Assembly: GCA_963977415.1 (NCBI GenBank)
Contig: CAXBOS010000004.1
Coordinates: 248,001-312,000, forward strand
Reading direction: 5' to 3'
From: Croceimicrobium sp963977415
Lineage (GTDB): Bacteria > Bacteroidota > Bacteroidia > Flavobacteriales > Schleiferiaceae
Length of the DNA: 64,000 nt
The notes beneath the pieces were generated by a model. That model worked only from the letters and a program-made list of their open reading frames with translations, was not told the origin of the DNA and did not search any database. This document shows positions 18,096-26,458 of the stretch, piece by piece. Numbering within the stretch: the first letter of the stretch is position 1; the number at the start of each line of letters is the position of its first letter. A program made the translations under genes and the position numbers.

Positions 18096-18644
18096 TCAGA
18101 TAGGTAGCCAATCACCCTGTTTTATTAAAGCTTTTAATTCCGGTGGCCAGTCGAGATTGTTTTCGGTAAAGCGGTCTAGCTCATCCCTACTTTTTGCCGA
18201 AAGTAGTTCTTGTATTTCATCTAAAATCATATCACTTATGTAGATGGGGCTTTCGACTAAGTTTTCGCCTTGACAAATGGCAATAACTTGATAGTCATTA
18301 GCTTGATTAAGATCCTGTCCACTTAAAGTGCATTGCTGCTGCTGATATCTTTCGCTAGGGCTGATGCCACTAAGTGCTAAATCCATCATTTTTTCGCGCA
18401 TAAATAAATCGATTCTCTGGCGAGATTCTTTGCTAAGCTCGGCCCGCGCACTTTCCATACAAGGCATGCAAAGAGCAAAGTCAAAAAGTACTTGTGCTTC
18501 TTTTTGATGGGGATAATTTTTATAAACTTTTTGGATGCCGTAGGAGTCTACATCGCGCAGGTTTACCCCACAGATTTTGCAATGCTCATGGGGCTGCTTC
18601 GTATCTTCGGCGAAGAGGTTTAAAGGGATTTTGTTATTATCCAT
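18096..18644 (-). CDS. Putative zinc-ribbon protein of unknown function
   Basis: 182 residues, soluble. Two CxxC knuckles, HCKICG near residue 22 and LCMPCM near residue 60, are spaced as in a zinc ribbon. The C-terminal half is helical and acidic, ending in DWPPELKALIKQGDWLPI. No enzyme motif is seen. It is 42 bases downstream of the sensor kinase gene on the same strand and may share its transcript. Confidence 0.68.
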   Translation of the reverse strand: MDNNKIPLNLFAEDTKQPHEHCKICGVNLRDVDSYGIQKVYKNYPHQKEAQVLFDFALCMPCMESARAELSKESRQRIDLFMREKMMDLALSGISPSERYQQQQCTLSGQDLNQANDYQVIAICQGENLVESPIYISDMILDEIQELLSAKSRDELDRFTENNLDWPPELKALIKQGDWLPI

Positions 18645-18686
18645 AGCGCTAAGGTATAATTAAGCTGAAAAGCACAAAATACGAGT

Positions 18687-19982
18687 CTATTGATTTTCTT
18701 TAGGGAGGATAATGGTAAAGCAGCTTCCTTTGTTTAAGGCGCTGCGCACAATGATTTCACCTTTCATTTTTTGTATAAACTCTTGGCAAAGTAAAAGCCC
18801 TAATCCTACCCCTTTTTCATTGGCGGTGCCCTTCGTAATTTCACGGCCCTTGGTAAAAAGTCGCTCGAGTTGCCGCTTTTCCATGCCTAAGCCATTATCT
18901 TCAATTTCAATATGAATAGAATCTTGGAACTCATAAGATCGCAATTTCACCCAGCCATTTTGGGGGCTAAATTTTATAGCATTGCTAATAAGGTTGCGCA
19001 AGGTTAGTTCCAAAACTTGCTTATCGGCTAAAACTTTTGGATCTTGATTATTAACTAATATATGAATGCTAATTTTCTTTGCCTTTGCCAGACTTTCCAT
19101 CGTGTCGTTCACGCGATCAGCGATTTCTTTAATGCTAACTCCTTCAATAGTATAAGCTTTGTCTTCGCGACGCGACCATTCCAATAAATTATCAAGTAGG
19201 GTGCGACTGCCGCGGGTAAGTTTTAGTAATTCCTTTTGCAATTCTTTCTGGGTATCTGGGCTGATCTCATCTTGCTCCAGCACACTCATAAAGCCTTCAA
19301 TGGCATTTAAGGGGTTGCGTAAATCGTGACCTATAATTGAAAACAATCGGTCTTTTTGCTCATTTAAAGCGCGCATTTCTTGCAGCTGTTCTTGAATGAG
19401 TTTATTGCTATGTTTCAATTCTTCTCCTTCGGCGGAAGCCTTATCTGCCATAGAGCGATAGCCGGCCATTAATAAGCTGAGACCAAAATATAATACTGCC
19501 GTAAAAAGCAGATAACCAATAAAGTAAATAAAATGAAGCGCGGTTATTTCTTCACTTTTCAGGAAGATGAAATAAACCCCTAAAAGGGTGAAAAATAGGT
19601 AGTAGATTAATTTCCAGCGCTGATTGGGAGCACAAAGCTGGGCAACAAAAAAGCCGATTATTAGTCCGTAAAAGCCGGGGCTGCTAATGCCCTTAAAGTA
19701 GCTAAAACTAAGGTAAGCGGTGAAGCTAACGGATAGTACAAAGACCAGCTGACTGTAAAGCGTATTACCACGTTTGAAACTTAAATAATAACTACTGGCG
19801 AAAATTAAAGAAGAAGTGAGTAAGCCAAGAGCCAAATTGTTATTGCCATAGATAAAAATGCTAAGGCATAATATCAGCATCGCCAAACTAGAAAAGAGGC
19901 TGATTCCGTTAAAAAGACGGCTTTCAATTGGCAGTTCTTTATTACTTCCAATTAACTTATTGAGCAAAGCTATGGTTTGCAT
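18687..19982 (-). CDS. Membrane sensor histidine kinase
   Basis: Two-component sensor of 431 residues. The first 175 contain about six to seven membrane helices with almost no periplasmic loop, so it probably senses a membrane or intramembrane signal. A short coiled coil leads to the HisKA domain with phospho-acceptor His219 in IIGHDLRNPLNA. The ATPase domain has the N box (RNLISNAIKFSP), G1 (DNGLGM) and G2 (GVGLGLLLC). No response regulator gene is adjacent, so its partner is elsewhere. Confidence 0.9.
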   Translation of the reverse strand: MQTIALLNKLIGSNKELPIESRLFNGISLFSSLAMLILCLSIFIYGNNNLALGLLTSSLIFASSYYLSFKRGNTLYSQLVFVLSVSFTAYLSFSYFKGISSPGFYGLIIGFFVAQLCAPNQRWKLIYYLFFTLLGVYFIFLKSEEITALHFIYFIGYLLFTAVLYFGLSLLMAGYRSMADKASAEGEELKHSNKLIQEQLQEMRALNEQKDRLFSIIGHDLRNPLNAIEGFMSVLEQDEISPDTQKELQKELLKLTRGSRTLLDNLLEWSRREDKAYTIEGVSIKEIADRVNDTMESLAKAKKISIHILVNNQDPKVLADKQVLELTLRNLISNAIKFSPQNGWVKLRSYEFQDSIHIEIEDNGLGMEKRQLERLFTKGREITKGTANEKGVGLGLLLCQEFIQKMKGEIIVRSALNKGSCFTIILPKENQ

Positions 19983-20092
19983 TATTGCATTGCATTGAGT
20001 CCATAAAGTTACGCTTTAATGCCCTGAGGTGCATTATGGATGTTGCGAAAATTATTGCAATCAATTTTAGTGGTAATTAGGCTCAGAGCCAA

Positions 20093-20126
20093 ACAAAAAA
20101 ATCCTCGCTTTTGGGCGAGGATTTTA
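20093..20126 (-). terminator. Intrinsic terminator below a possible short transcript
   Basis: AAAATCCTCGC (20098-20108) pairs with GCGAGGATTTT (20115-20125), with a minus-strand run of seven U. No annotated long gene ends directly upstream of it on the minus strand, since the LruC gene already has its own terminator. Confidence 0.8.
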
Positions 20127-20161
20127 CTCTGTATAGAGGGGTATAGATAGGGACATGTTGC

Positions 20162-20245
20162 TTATCTAAAAAGATTTCCCTTTTCGATGCTCAAATGTCC
20201 ATCAATTCGAGCGCATTCTCTTTTAAATTCGATAAAGGGCCGCAT
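20162..20245 (-). CDS. Possible 27-residue small protein between two terminators
   Basis: ATG at 20245 opens 27 codons ending in TAA; the peptide begins MRPFIEFKRECARIDG and ends SIEKGNLFR. The mix of charged and hydrophobic residues reads like coding sequence, not random AT-rich DNA. It lies between the LruC terminator and a second hairpin terminator. It could equally be a chance frame within a small RNA, and I see no promoter or ribosome site that decides this. Confidence 0.3.
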   Translation of the reverse strand: MRPFIEFKRECARIDGHLSIEKGNLFR

Positions 20246-20313
20246 GTGTTCGTTTAAGGGTAGAGCTAATTTTTAGAGATCATAATTGTAATTTCACATC
20301 TTGCGAAAGCGCC

Positions 20314-20353
20314 TAAAACAAAGAGCCCTGTGCAATTAAAACACAGGGCTCTT
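20314..20353 (-). terminator. Intrinsic terminator of the LruC lipoprotein gene
   Basis: AAGAGCCCTGTG (20321-20332) pairs perfectly with CACAGGGCTCTT (20342-20353). On the minus strand it is followed by TTGTTTT. It sits 24 bases after the stop codon. Confidence 0.88.
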
Positions 20354-20376
20354 CTAATCAATCGAAATAATATCTT

Positions 20377-22401
20377 CTAGTAGATGAATTGGCTTTTACG
20401 GTTACCTGCTTCATCGGTAAACCAATTGCTGTTGAGGCTTCCGCCGGATACGGCCCAAGTAGAGAAGTAGCTGTAGGCATCGTTTATCGGACTGTATTCT
20501 ATTGGGTAGGCAAAGCTTTCCGCAATGTTAATAGCCCATGGTAAACCGTTAGCTGTTTTGTAGTAATATTCGTTGCCAGCATCACTTGCGTCGGCTTCCG
20601 TTCCGAATAGATTTAAATCGGCTAAATCGGTAGGGGCTTTATCGGCTAAGTGAATTTCGCGACCTCTAGTTCCATTAGCAAAGATGAAGGCGTTGTAGGG
20701 AGGTAAGCCTATATTGGCCTGTACTTGCGGAGTTTTAAAGTCGATTACATTACTCACAGTGGTAGGGGTAACAGTAGCTTCGTTTTTAATGGTATTGATG
20801 AATTTAGTGCCTTGATTTGGCATAACATTAAAAACATTATCAAAAGCTATAATAGTAGCGTTGGTTTGGCCTTGTTCGGTGCCATTGCCGTTAAGGCTAA
20901 TTAGCGATTCTTGTAAATCTTGGCCACTTACCGTTCTGATGGCATTGGAAGCTAAGTTTTCGAATTCAAAGCCAAAGCCATTTTTAAATCCTGCCCCTAC
21001 TGCTCTAACAGTCCAATCTGCTTCAACTGAAACCAGCTTGTTGTTTCCATCTAAAATGTGGTCAACTTCATAGTCAATTACCATGTCGTTAAAGTCGTAG
21101 TCACCTTGCGATGGCCATAAATCTTCGTAAGCCAGTGTTCCAGTATAGGTATTGCGAATTGCGCGGCTAGCGTCACAAGGAAAGTCATCTGCATCATCAG
21201 ATACCCCGTCGTTGTCGCAATCTGTTTTAGGAGTAATAGCAGGAACGCCAGTTAAATCTACATTAGTCCAAGGATTAGCAGTAGCGTAGAAAATAAGATC
21301 GTTAAAGTCGTTGTCGCTGCGAGTAGAACGCGTTTGATCTTCAAAGCCATTGATTAAAAGTTCGCGGGCATAGTCTACAAATTGAACGGAGTGCTGACGT
21401 AAGTTAGCATTCGTTTCCATGGTGTTGAAATCGTTGCGAGAAAAGTATTTCGTGGCATTCACATTTACCCCAGTGCCATTGAAGGCATTTTGAAATAAGA
21501 CCCAGCTAATGGTTTTGCCGCCTTCAAAAGTTCCAAGTTTCACCTTATCACCGGCTTGTAATTTACCTTTTGATCCGTCTAATGAAGCATTAGGAAGAAT
21601 AATAAAAATCGAGTCAATATCATTCTGACTTGCAGGTGGATTGTTGCTGTCGAAAACGTAGTAGGCTAGAGCGTTTCTGTATTCTGCGCCTTCTCCTAAA
21701 AAGGTAACCCAAACATCGCTGGTGCCAGTTAGTACCACATCAAGTTCGTTGCCAGTGGTTAATAAGTTTGGATTGCTATTAGGAATAGAAGTGCCTTCGG
21801 GTAAGGTAGCATTGATGTCGTTTAATAAACCCTGACCAATAGGGTCTTTGTCGGCAAGTAAATAGTTAGGAAGGCCTTCGTTGCTACCTGTGCTAAAGGT
21901 TCCCATATAATAGTAATTTCCGCTTATAGCGATAGGGTTGGAGCTTGCGGTTTTTCCGGAGTTAATACTACGCGCTGCTGGAGTGCCTCCAAAGTTTAAG
22001 TTAATATTTTGGCTAGAGGGCACCAAGGCTTGGTTGTTAAAGCCGATGCTGTGTACTTGTACAAATACCTCTTCTTGGTAAGCGGGAATGCGAATGGGCA
22101 TTTCTACCATACCGTCAGCGTCGCTAATTCCAGCGGCTAAAAATTCACCGCCTTGATCCGGGCGATTGGTGTAAAAACTAACACGAGTGCCTGCAAGTGG
22201 TTGGTCTTTAAGGTTTTTCAAAGAAATTGTTGCTTCAATTTCTCTAGCAGTATTAAAGGAGAAATTCATCGGCACCACTAAACTTTCGATATCATCGCTA
22301 ATGTTCGTGTTGCTGGAGTTAGTCAAAGAGTTGTCTTGGTCCTTAGCGCAAGAGAAGGCTATAAAACTAGCGGCTATTAAAGTGGGAATTCTGTATTTCA
22401 T
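20377..22401 (-). CDS. LruC-domain lipoprotein with DUF4114-like module
   Basis: 674-residue surface or periplasmic lipoprotein with a lipobox ending at Cys18 (AFSC). After the signal comes a carboxypeptidase-regulatory-like beta domain (about 30-130). The middle has a DUF4114-type signature, DNDFNDLIFYATANPW. A calcium-binding DNDGVSDDADDFPCD repeat then leads into the LruC domain (YEDLWPSQGDYDFNDMVIDY). ATG 22401 starts the lipoprotein signal directly. These proteins occur in Bacteroidota and some marine bacteria; their role is unknown. The acidic repeats suggest calcium-stabilised extracellular structure. Confidence 0.87.
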   Translation of the reverse strand: MKYRIPTLIAASFIAFSCAKDQDNSLTNSSNTNISDDIESLVVPMNFSFNTAREIEATISLKNLKDQPLAGTRVSFYTNRPDQGGEFLAAGISDADGMVEMPIRIPAYQEEVFVQVHSIGFNNQALVPSSQNINLNFGGTPAARSINSGKTASSNPIAISGNYYYMGTFSTGSNEGLPNYLLADKDPIGQGLLNDINATLPEGTSIPNSNPNLLTTGNELDVVLTGTSDVWVTFLGEGAEYRNALAYYVFDSNNPPASQNDIDSIFIILPNASLDGSKGKLQAGDKVKLGTFEGGKTISWVLFQNAFNGTGVNVNATKYFSRNDFNTMETNANLRQHSVQFVDYARELLINGFEDQTRSTRSDNDFNDLIFYATANPWTNVDLTGVPAITPKTDCDNDGVSDDADDFPCDASRAIRNTYTGTLAYEDLWPSQGDYDFNDMVIDYEVDHILDGNNKLVSVEADWTVRAVGAGFKNGFGFEFENLASNAIRTVSGQDLQESLISLNGNGTEQGQTNATIIAFDNVFNVMPNQGTKFINTIKNEATVTPTTVSNVIDFKTPQVQANIGLPPYNAFIFANGTRGREIHLADKAPTDLADLNLFGTEADASDAGNEYYYKTANGLPWAINIAESFAYPIEYSPINDAYSYFSTWAVSGGSLNSNWFTDEAGNRKSQFIY

Positions 22402-22542
22402 CTGATTGATTATTTTGTTTCGATAGATCAAAAGTCGAAACTGAGCGATGAAATAAGAGAAAGATTCGATGAACGAAAAGATTTCTACGTTGAATCGATG
22501 ATCTGTATTTTTTCCTCGATTAAGTTCAAGGAAAAGTGTGGT

Positions 22543-22935
22543 TTAGGATTGAGCTTTACTCTTGCTAGGCCAAAGCTCTTTAATAAAACTGCTTAGAAAA
22601 CCTCTTATGGCTTCTGCATTTTTTGAAATTACACTGGTAATTCCCATCTGCATAATATTGCCAAAAATTTGCTTGAAAGGATTGTGAGTGGAGCCGATAA
22701 ATATTTTTTTAGAAAAGTAACCAGTTATCAAGGCGACAATGGTATCGAGACTGTCTTCTTTCAGATTCGGTTGATGAATTATTTCATCTATTGTACTTTT
22801 AACTAGGTTTAGCGGTTTAAAGTTTTCGGCAACAATATTAAATTGCACTTTAAGTTGCTCTTCCTCTTCCTTTTTTATTTCTTCTAATAAGGCTATGGCT
22901 GCTTGAAGCTTCTCTGTTTCGTCAACTGTTTTCAT
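22543..22935 (-). CDS. Small helical protein of the YtxH/holin-like operon
   Basis: 130 residues, no signal peptide. The N-terminal 40 residues are strongly charged and probably coiled-coil (AAIALLEEIKKEEEEQL). The C-terminal part has a moderately hydrophobic stretch (LIKELWPSK; KKIFIGSTHNPFKQIFGNIMQMG). It follows the holin-like gene by 6 bases. In Bacteroidota such genes commonly accompany YtxH and phage-holin-like membrane proteins. I infer a peripheral envelope or stress-related role only from context. Confidence 0.65.
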   Translation of the reverse strand: MKTVDETEKLQAAIALLEEIKKEEEEQLKVQFNIVAENFKPLNLVKSTIDEIIHQPNLKEDSLDTIVALITGYFSKKIFIGSTHNPFKQIFGNIMQMGITSVISKNAEAIRGFLSSFIKELWPSKSKAQS

Positions 22936-22941
22936 AGTAGC

Positions 22942-23283
22942 TTAACTTAAGAGACTTGAAATGATAGAATTGCCAATCCGCTTTTTTAGGGATCGATGAA
23001 AGAATAAATAAACGATTCCACCGCAAAGCCCATAAAAGCCCGCCATGCAAAAAAAACCGTAATAAAGTTTGCCGAGTAAATCTCCCAGCCACAAAGCAAT
23101 GCCAATATTCAAGAGACTTATAAAAGTGCTTAATAGAATTATGGCTAAAGCACGTGAAGCTAGGGTAGATGAAATACTAGCTGTTTTACTGACTGTTTTT
23201 AGGCGGTATAATTCAAAGTTAGTCTTTGCGTAATTCTCTGCTTTTTCAAATAATGGTTCTAAACCGAAAGAGTTGTTTTCCAT
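22942..23283 (-). CDS. Phage-holin-like (DUF1469/YqjE-type) membrane protein
   Basis: 113 residues with two long membrane segments (about 44-65 and 72-95) flanked by an amphipathic N-terminal helix (LFEKAENYAKTNFELYRLK) and a basic C-terminus. This is the layout of the DUF1469 (holin superfamily) proteins found next to YtxH/YqjD-type genes. Despite the family name there is no phage context. It is separated from the ytxH-like gene by an 18-base-pair terminator hairpin, so its expression depends on read-through or on another promoter. Confidence 0.75.
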   Translation of the reverse strand: MENNSFGLEPLFEKAENYAKTNFELYRLKTVSKTASISSTLASRALAIILLSTFISLLNIGIALWLGDLLGKLYYGFFCMAGFYGLCGGIVYLFFHRSLKKRIGNSIISSLLS

Positions 23284-23294
23284 TTCAAAATTTC

Positions 23295-23345
23295 AAAAAA
23301 AAAGCACATTAATTTACCTGAGGTAAATCAGGTAAATTAATGTGC
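23295..23345 (-). terminator. Strong terminator inside the YtxH/holin-like gene group
   Basis: A perfect 18-base-pair stem (23304-23321 with 23328-23345) with a 6-base loop and a minus-strand run of nine U. The U-tract ends only 11 bases before the holin-like ATG. Confidence 0.92.
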
Positions 23346-23359
23346 CTTGTATTAGTTTA

Positions 23360-23632
23360 TTAATCTAAAGGCTTTTCTTGGCTTATTTCTTTTGCCTTCG
23401 ATTTGGCTTTATTGTAGGCTTGGCTTACTTCGTCTGTCTCCTTCTCAATGGTACTCGCAATTTCATCCATTAGATTTGAAAATTTCGTTTTTAAATCATT
23501 GAGGGTGTCGTTGCTTTTGTTGGCAATTTTAGATCTGGTCTCAGACCCTTTGTCGGGAGCGAATAAAACGCCTATTGCTGCACCTATACCTAGGCCTGCT
23601 GCAATTCCTGCTAATACTTTTGTGGTGCTCAT
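23360..23632 (-). CDS. YtxH-domain general-stress-type protein
   Basis: 90 residues. One glycine-rich membrane segment at the N-terminus (AGIAAGLGIGAAIGVLFAPDKG) carries the LFAPxxG signature of YtxH proteins. It is followed by a highly charged helical tail (RSKIANKSNDTLNDLKTKFSNLM). YtxH family genes are often induced by general stress and envelope stress. It has its own -7 box and is followed by a strong terminator. Confidence 0.9.
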   Translation of the reverse strand: MSTTKVLAGIAAGLGIGAAIGVLFAPDKGSETRSKIANKSNDTLNDLKTKFSNLMDEIASTIEKETDEVSQAYNKAKSKAKEISQEKPLD

Positions 23633-23668
23633 GGTTTTGATGTTTTATTATTTTAATTAGGTTATTTT

Positions 23669-23676
23669 CAAATATA
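23669..23676 (-). promoter_or_regulatory. -7 promoter box of the ytxH-like gene
   Basis: TATATTTG on the minus strand is a perfect TAnnTTTG box, 36 bases before the ATG. Confidence 0.55.
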
Positions 23677-23777
23677 CGGTAAAAGTCGCTCTTAAATGTT
23701 ATAATTTAAACGAAAATACTTGTATATTTCCTATGTTTTCTTTATGAATATTTTGGTTTTATCCAAAGTTTAAAGCA

Positions 23778-23809
23778 TTAAAAAAGGGCCGTTTTAAGGC
23801 CCTTTTTTC
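23778..23809. terminator. Bidirectional hairpin terminator
   Basis: AAAAAGGGCC (ending 23790) pairs with GGCCCTTTTTT (23798-23808). A and T runs on both sides let it work in either direction. It lies 80 bases downstream of the sulfatase-modifying-factor-like gene, which is the gene it would terminate on the minus strand. Confidence 0.8.
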
Positions 23810-23889
23810 TATTTTGGTTATTATTTAAATTACTTCAATTAGAAGCTTTTGAGAGGAAAGGCATCAATGACGGAAATTTATATTTCCAG

Positions 23890-24678
23890 TTAAGCTTCAA
23901 TAACTTCCATTACCAACCTAAAGCCTACCCTAGGGTCGGGGGCAGAATAGTTTTGGCTAAGGTCGATGTAACATTCTTCGAGGGTGTTGTCCCAGCTGCC
24001 ACCTTTTATTTTATCGTCACTAGTCATCTCTGCGGCATTGCCTATAATATCAAAAAGTCCTAAATTATTGCATTTGTATAAGCCAATTCCGGTAGTGTAA
24101 AAGCCTCCATCGGCCGCGTGGTGGAATTTTTCAGAAGCATAATCTATCACTTTTATATTGGTAAGCATGCAATCCATTTGTCCTTTTTCATTGCTGAGGT
24201 AAGGAAGGTTTCCATACCAAGGTAAGCGGTTACCAATAAGTGGGGATGAAAAAGATTGCCATTCCTCTTCGGTCGGTAAGCGGAAGATTACCTTTTTAAA
24301 TTCGCGCTTTTTGCTACTGTTGTATTTTTCAGTGAACCACTTACAGTAACTTTCAGCCGCCTCTTCGTCAATATTTACCACAGGGTAATTGTTGTAAGCG
24401 GGGTGGTTGTGGTACTTTTCAAACATCGGTTCATTATATGATTTTGCCAGTTTCGTTCGCCATTGGGTAGAGTCTGGTTTTAGCTTTTTCACTTCTTCTC
24501 GACCATGTTTTTTCTGCCAATCGTCAAGGAATTCTTTATAATTCGCATTGCTTACTTCGTATTTCGCTACCCATAAATTGGGGTTGAATTTCACAAAGTC
24601 ATCGGTGTTTTGAGCTGTTAAATTGCTGATGCTAAATGCGCTTAGAATTAGCGCAATAGTAACGATAGTTTTTTGCAT
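23890..24678 (-). CDS. Secreted FGE-sulfatase/SUMF1-fold protein
   Basis: 262 residues with a signal peptide (cleavage near NLTAQ, about residue 23). It has the formylglycine-generating-enzyme fold: VAKYEVSNANYKEFLDDW, HPAYNNYPVVNIDEEAAESYCKWF, FRLPTEEEWQSF, GNAAEMTSDDKIKGGSWD and RVGFRLVME. It belongs to the same fold as GldJ and GldK but is much shorter. The C-terminal Cys pair of true sulfatase-activating enzymes is not evident, so it is likely a structural or binding member. Its neighbours do not reveal its role. Confidence 0.83.
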   Translation of the reverse strand: MQKTIVTIALILSAFSISNLTAQNTDDFVKFNPNLWVAKYEVSNANYKEFLDDWQKKHGREEVKKLKPDSTQWRTKLAKSYNEPMFEKYHNHPAYNNYPVVNIDEEAAESYCKWFTEKYNSSKKREFKKVIFRLPTEEEWQSFSSPLIGNRLPWYGNLPYLSNEKGQMDCMLTNIKVIDYASEKFHHAADGGFYTTGIGLYKCNNLGLFDIIGNAAEMTSDDKIKGGSWDNTLEECYIDLSQNYSAPDPRVGFRLVMEVIEA

Positions 24679-24965
24679 GAAAGGGTGGTTTGAATTATTT
24701 CAATAACGAGACAATGCAAATTGTATTGTAGTTTTTCTTTTACCCGTAGAGAGGGACACTGGGTAGGATGCTAAAAATAGAGTGCCATGCGCCAGAACTA
24801 AAATAAGTCAGGCCACCTTTGATAAGGCGGCCCGCTATAGTTTGAAATAGGAAGGAAAATATTTGGTAATCAGCAATGAGCTAAGCACCATTTTAACGCC
24901 AGTAAATCGGCAGTTAAAGCTATCTTTTATTAGCGCAAGTGTTTTAATATAGTGCTTTATAAGGC

Positions 24966-25937
24966 CTATAAATTATTAAGTAATTGGGTAAGCTGCGCTT
25001 GGGTTATGGTCTGAAAGTTCATCACTTCTAAGTGATTTTGGCTAATCGTATTCTGCTGAATAGCGTAATTGTAATTGCCCATATTGTCAACATTTATGGC
25101 AATAAAAATGGTATTTATACCCACGGGCATTTGGTAGCCGCCATTGATCAGGAAATCAGGTGATAAAAAGTTGTTTACCGGAACCATTGCATTTATACTA
25201 GGTAAATAAACCAAAACGCGCGTATTTTGAAAAGTCATGTTTGGCCCCACTCTTATCGTAACATCCGTTAAGGGCCTGGGGTCATTATAAAAATAATCGC
25301 AATTAATAAACCGGAAAAGTCTTCGTAGCTGAAAAGCGTAAAGCGAGTCAACCCGTTGGTTTACACCGGATGTGTCAATGGCTGTATCAATCACAGTTAC
25401 GTTTTGTGCTTGCCAAGCGACTTGGTTGTTGGTATCACGACTATTCGTCGCAAAAAGCTCCATGTTGGGGTCTAAGCTGTCGGTTGGGACCTCAACGCCA
25501 ATTTGGGCGCCATTGGCCAAACGCAAGTCTGCGCCATTTTGCTGTACTAATAATTCAAAAGAACCTCCGCTACTTAAAATTTGGCCGTTAGCAACCGTTG
25601 GAGCATTATTAAAAATTAAAGCAGCTGGGTTATACATTTCGCGCAAGCTTAATTCTACCGTGCCGCTAATGGCTTGTCCACTAGGGTGCACAAATGCGTT
25701 AGCCGGAATTTTAAGTACAGTACCAGCATTACCTCTAATTTCTTGGGCTTGGTTCGCTTCAAAAGAATAGGTCTGTAAGGCTTTACGTCCTGCTTTGAAA
25801 AAATTGTTTAGCTCTTCAGCTGAGTTTGGCGGGTTTACAGAATTCACCTCAATTTTTGTTTCATCTTCCGGTGTGCAAGCAGAAATTACTAAGCTTAGAA
25901 TAAGGATGCTAAAGCTCAAGATTTTCATCTTTTTCAT
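24966..25937 (-). CDS. Secreted lipoprotein of unknown function
   Basis: 323 residues with a lipobox at Cys21 (VISAC); a start at the second Met (25928) would work equally well. After the signal there is a short helical part, then a beta-rich domain with GTVLKIPANAFVHPSGQAISGTVELSLREM. That pattern is common in Bacteroidota lipoproteins with a ZU5-like or carboxypeptidase-regulatory-like fold. The C-terminal 130 residues are beta-rich and end in a helical QTITQAQLTQLLNNL. Role unknown. No terminator is visible after it. Confidence 0.72.
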   Translation of the reverse strand: MKKMKILSFSILILSLVISACTPEDETKIEVNSVNPPNSAEELNNFFKAGRKALQTYSFEANQAQEIRGNAGTVLKIPANAFVHPSGQAISGTVELSLREMYNPAALIFNNAPTVANGQILSSGGSFELLVQQNGADLRLANGAQIGVEVPTDSLDPNMELFATNSRDTNNQVAWQAQNVTVIDTAIDTSGVNQRVDSLYAFQLRRLFRFINCDYFYNDPRPLTDVTIRVGPNMTFQNTRVLVYLPSINAMVPVNNFLSPDFLINGGYQMPVGINTIFIAINVDNMGNYNYAIQQNTISQNHLEVMNFQTITQAQLTQLLNNL

Positions 25938-26458
25938 AGGGTATGTTTTTCAGATTTGGCTCAAGATGTCCAAAAATGTATCAAGACCTAGCAGTAATAT
26001 GTTAACGCTAAGCATTATCGCGTAAAGCCTAATTCTTAGCAAGGGCGAAATAGTAAAATCGAAAACTAAGTGAGAATATTTTCGAAAAACCGCTTCCTTT
26101 TAATTGTTGGTAAATGCCGATAAAGTATTGGCTAGAAAACCAGCGGATGTAAGGAGGTATAAAAATGAAATGGAAAACAAGCTCACTCCTAGTGACTGCC
26201 CCTTGTTAAGCCGTGTGCTCTGTAAAACCGCTTCTATTTTTTCTAAAGCAACCAAGTGTAATTGTGGATTAGTAATAATTTACTGAAAATACTAGAAAAA
26301 AAGTTGAGACAGCAAATCGGCTATTTTCAAGCAGGAGTGAGGGGTTTGCGGGCTTTGGAAATTCTTTCACAAGTTTTTGTTTAACATTTTAAAACAAAGC
26401 TTAAACAAAACCCTTTAAGTCATGTTTAACAATAAATTAACATTAAAATTGATTGACT
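25938..26458. other. AT-rich spacer upstream of proteorhodopsin
   Basis: 521 bases between divergent genes. No long gene is convincing. It contains a perfect AAGGAGG sequence followed by a 14-codon frame (26165-26209). The promoter for proteorhodopsin should be here, but I find no clean TAnnTTTG box near its start; TTTG motifs occur around 26376. Confidence 0.5.
26151..26209 (+). other. 14-codon frame behind an unusually strong ribosome-binding site
   Basis: AAGGAGG at 26151-26157 lies 7 bases before ATG 26165, which opens MKWKTSSLLVTAPC followed by TAA at 26207. Bacteroidota genes rarely use such a site, so it stands out. It could be a leader peptide or a chance match; it is 250 bases before proteorhodopsin. 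Confidence 0.2.

Larger units (their letters stand above)
19983..20376. other. Spacer between the kinase and the LruC lipoprotein gene
   Basis: 394 bases without a long gene. It holds two hairpin terminators (20093-20126 and 20314-20353) with a roughly 190-base stretch between them that contains a 27-codon frame (20162-20245, minus strand). Two terminators in tandem with space between them suggest a short independent transcript. Confidence 0.6.

Noticed and set aside
22942..23283. Holin-like gene as evidence of a prophage
   Set aside because: The DUF1469 fold is shared by ordinary bacterial membrane proteins; no phage structural, lysis or integrase genes are nearby.
24812..24833. Hairpin between the SUMF1-like and lipoprotein genes as terminator
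   Set aside because: The stem has a mismatch and there is no U-tract on either strand.
26104..26286. A 60-codon frame upstream of proteorhodopsin
   Set aside because: It starts with TTG, has no recognisable domain, and its C-terminal part is low-quality AT-rich coding. Conservation would be needed to call it.
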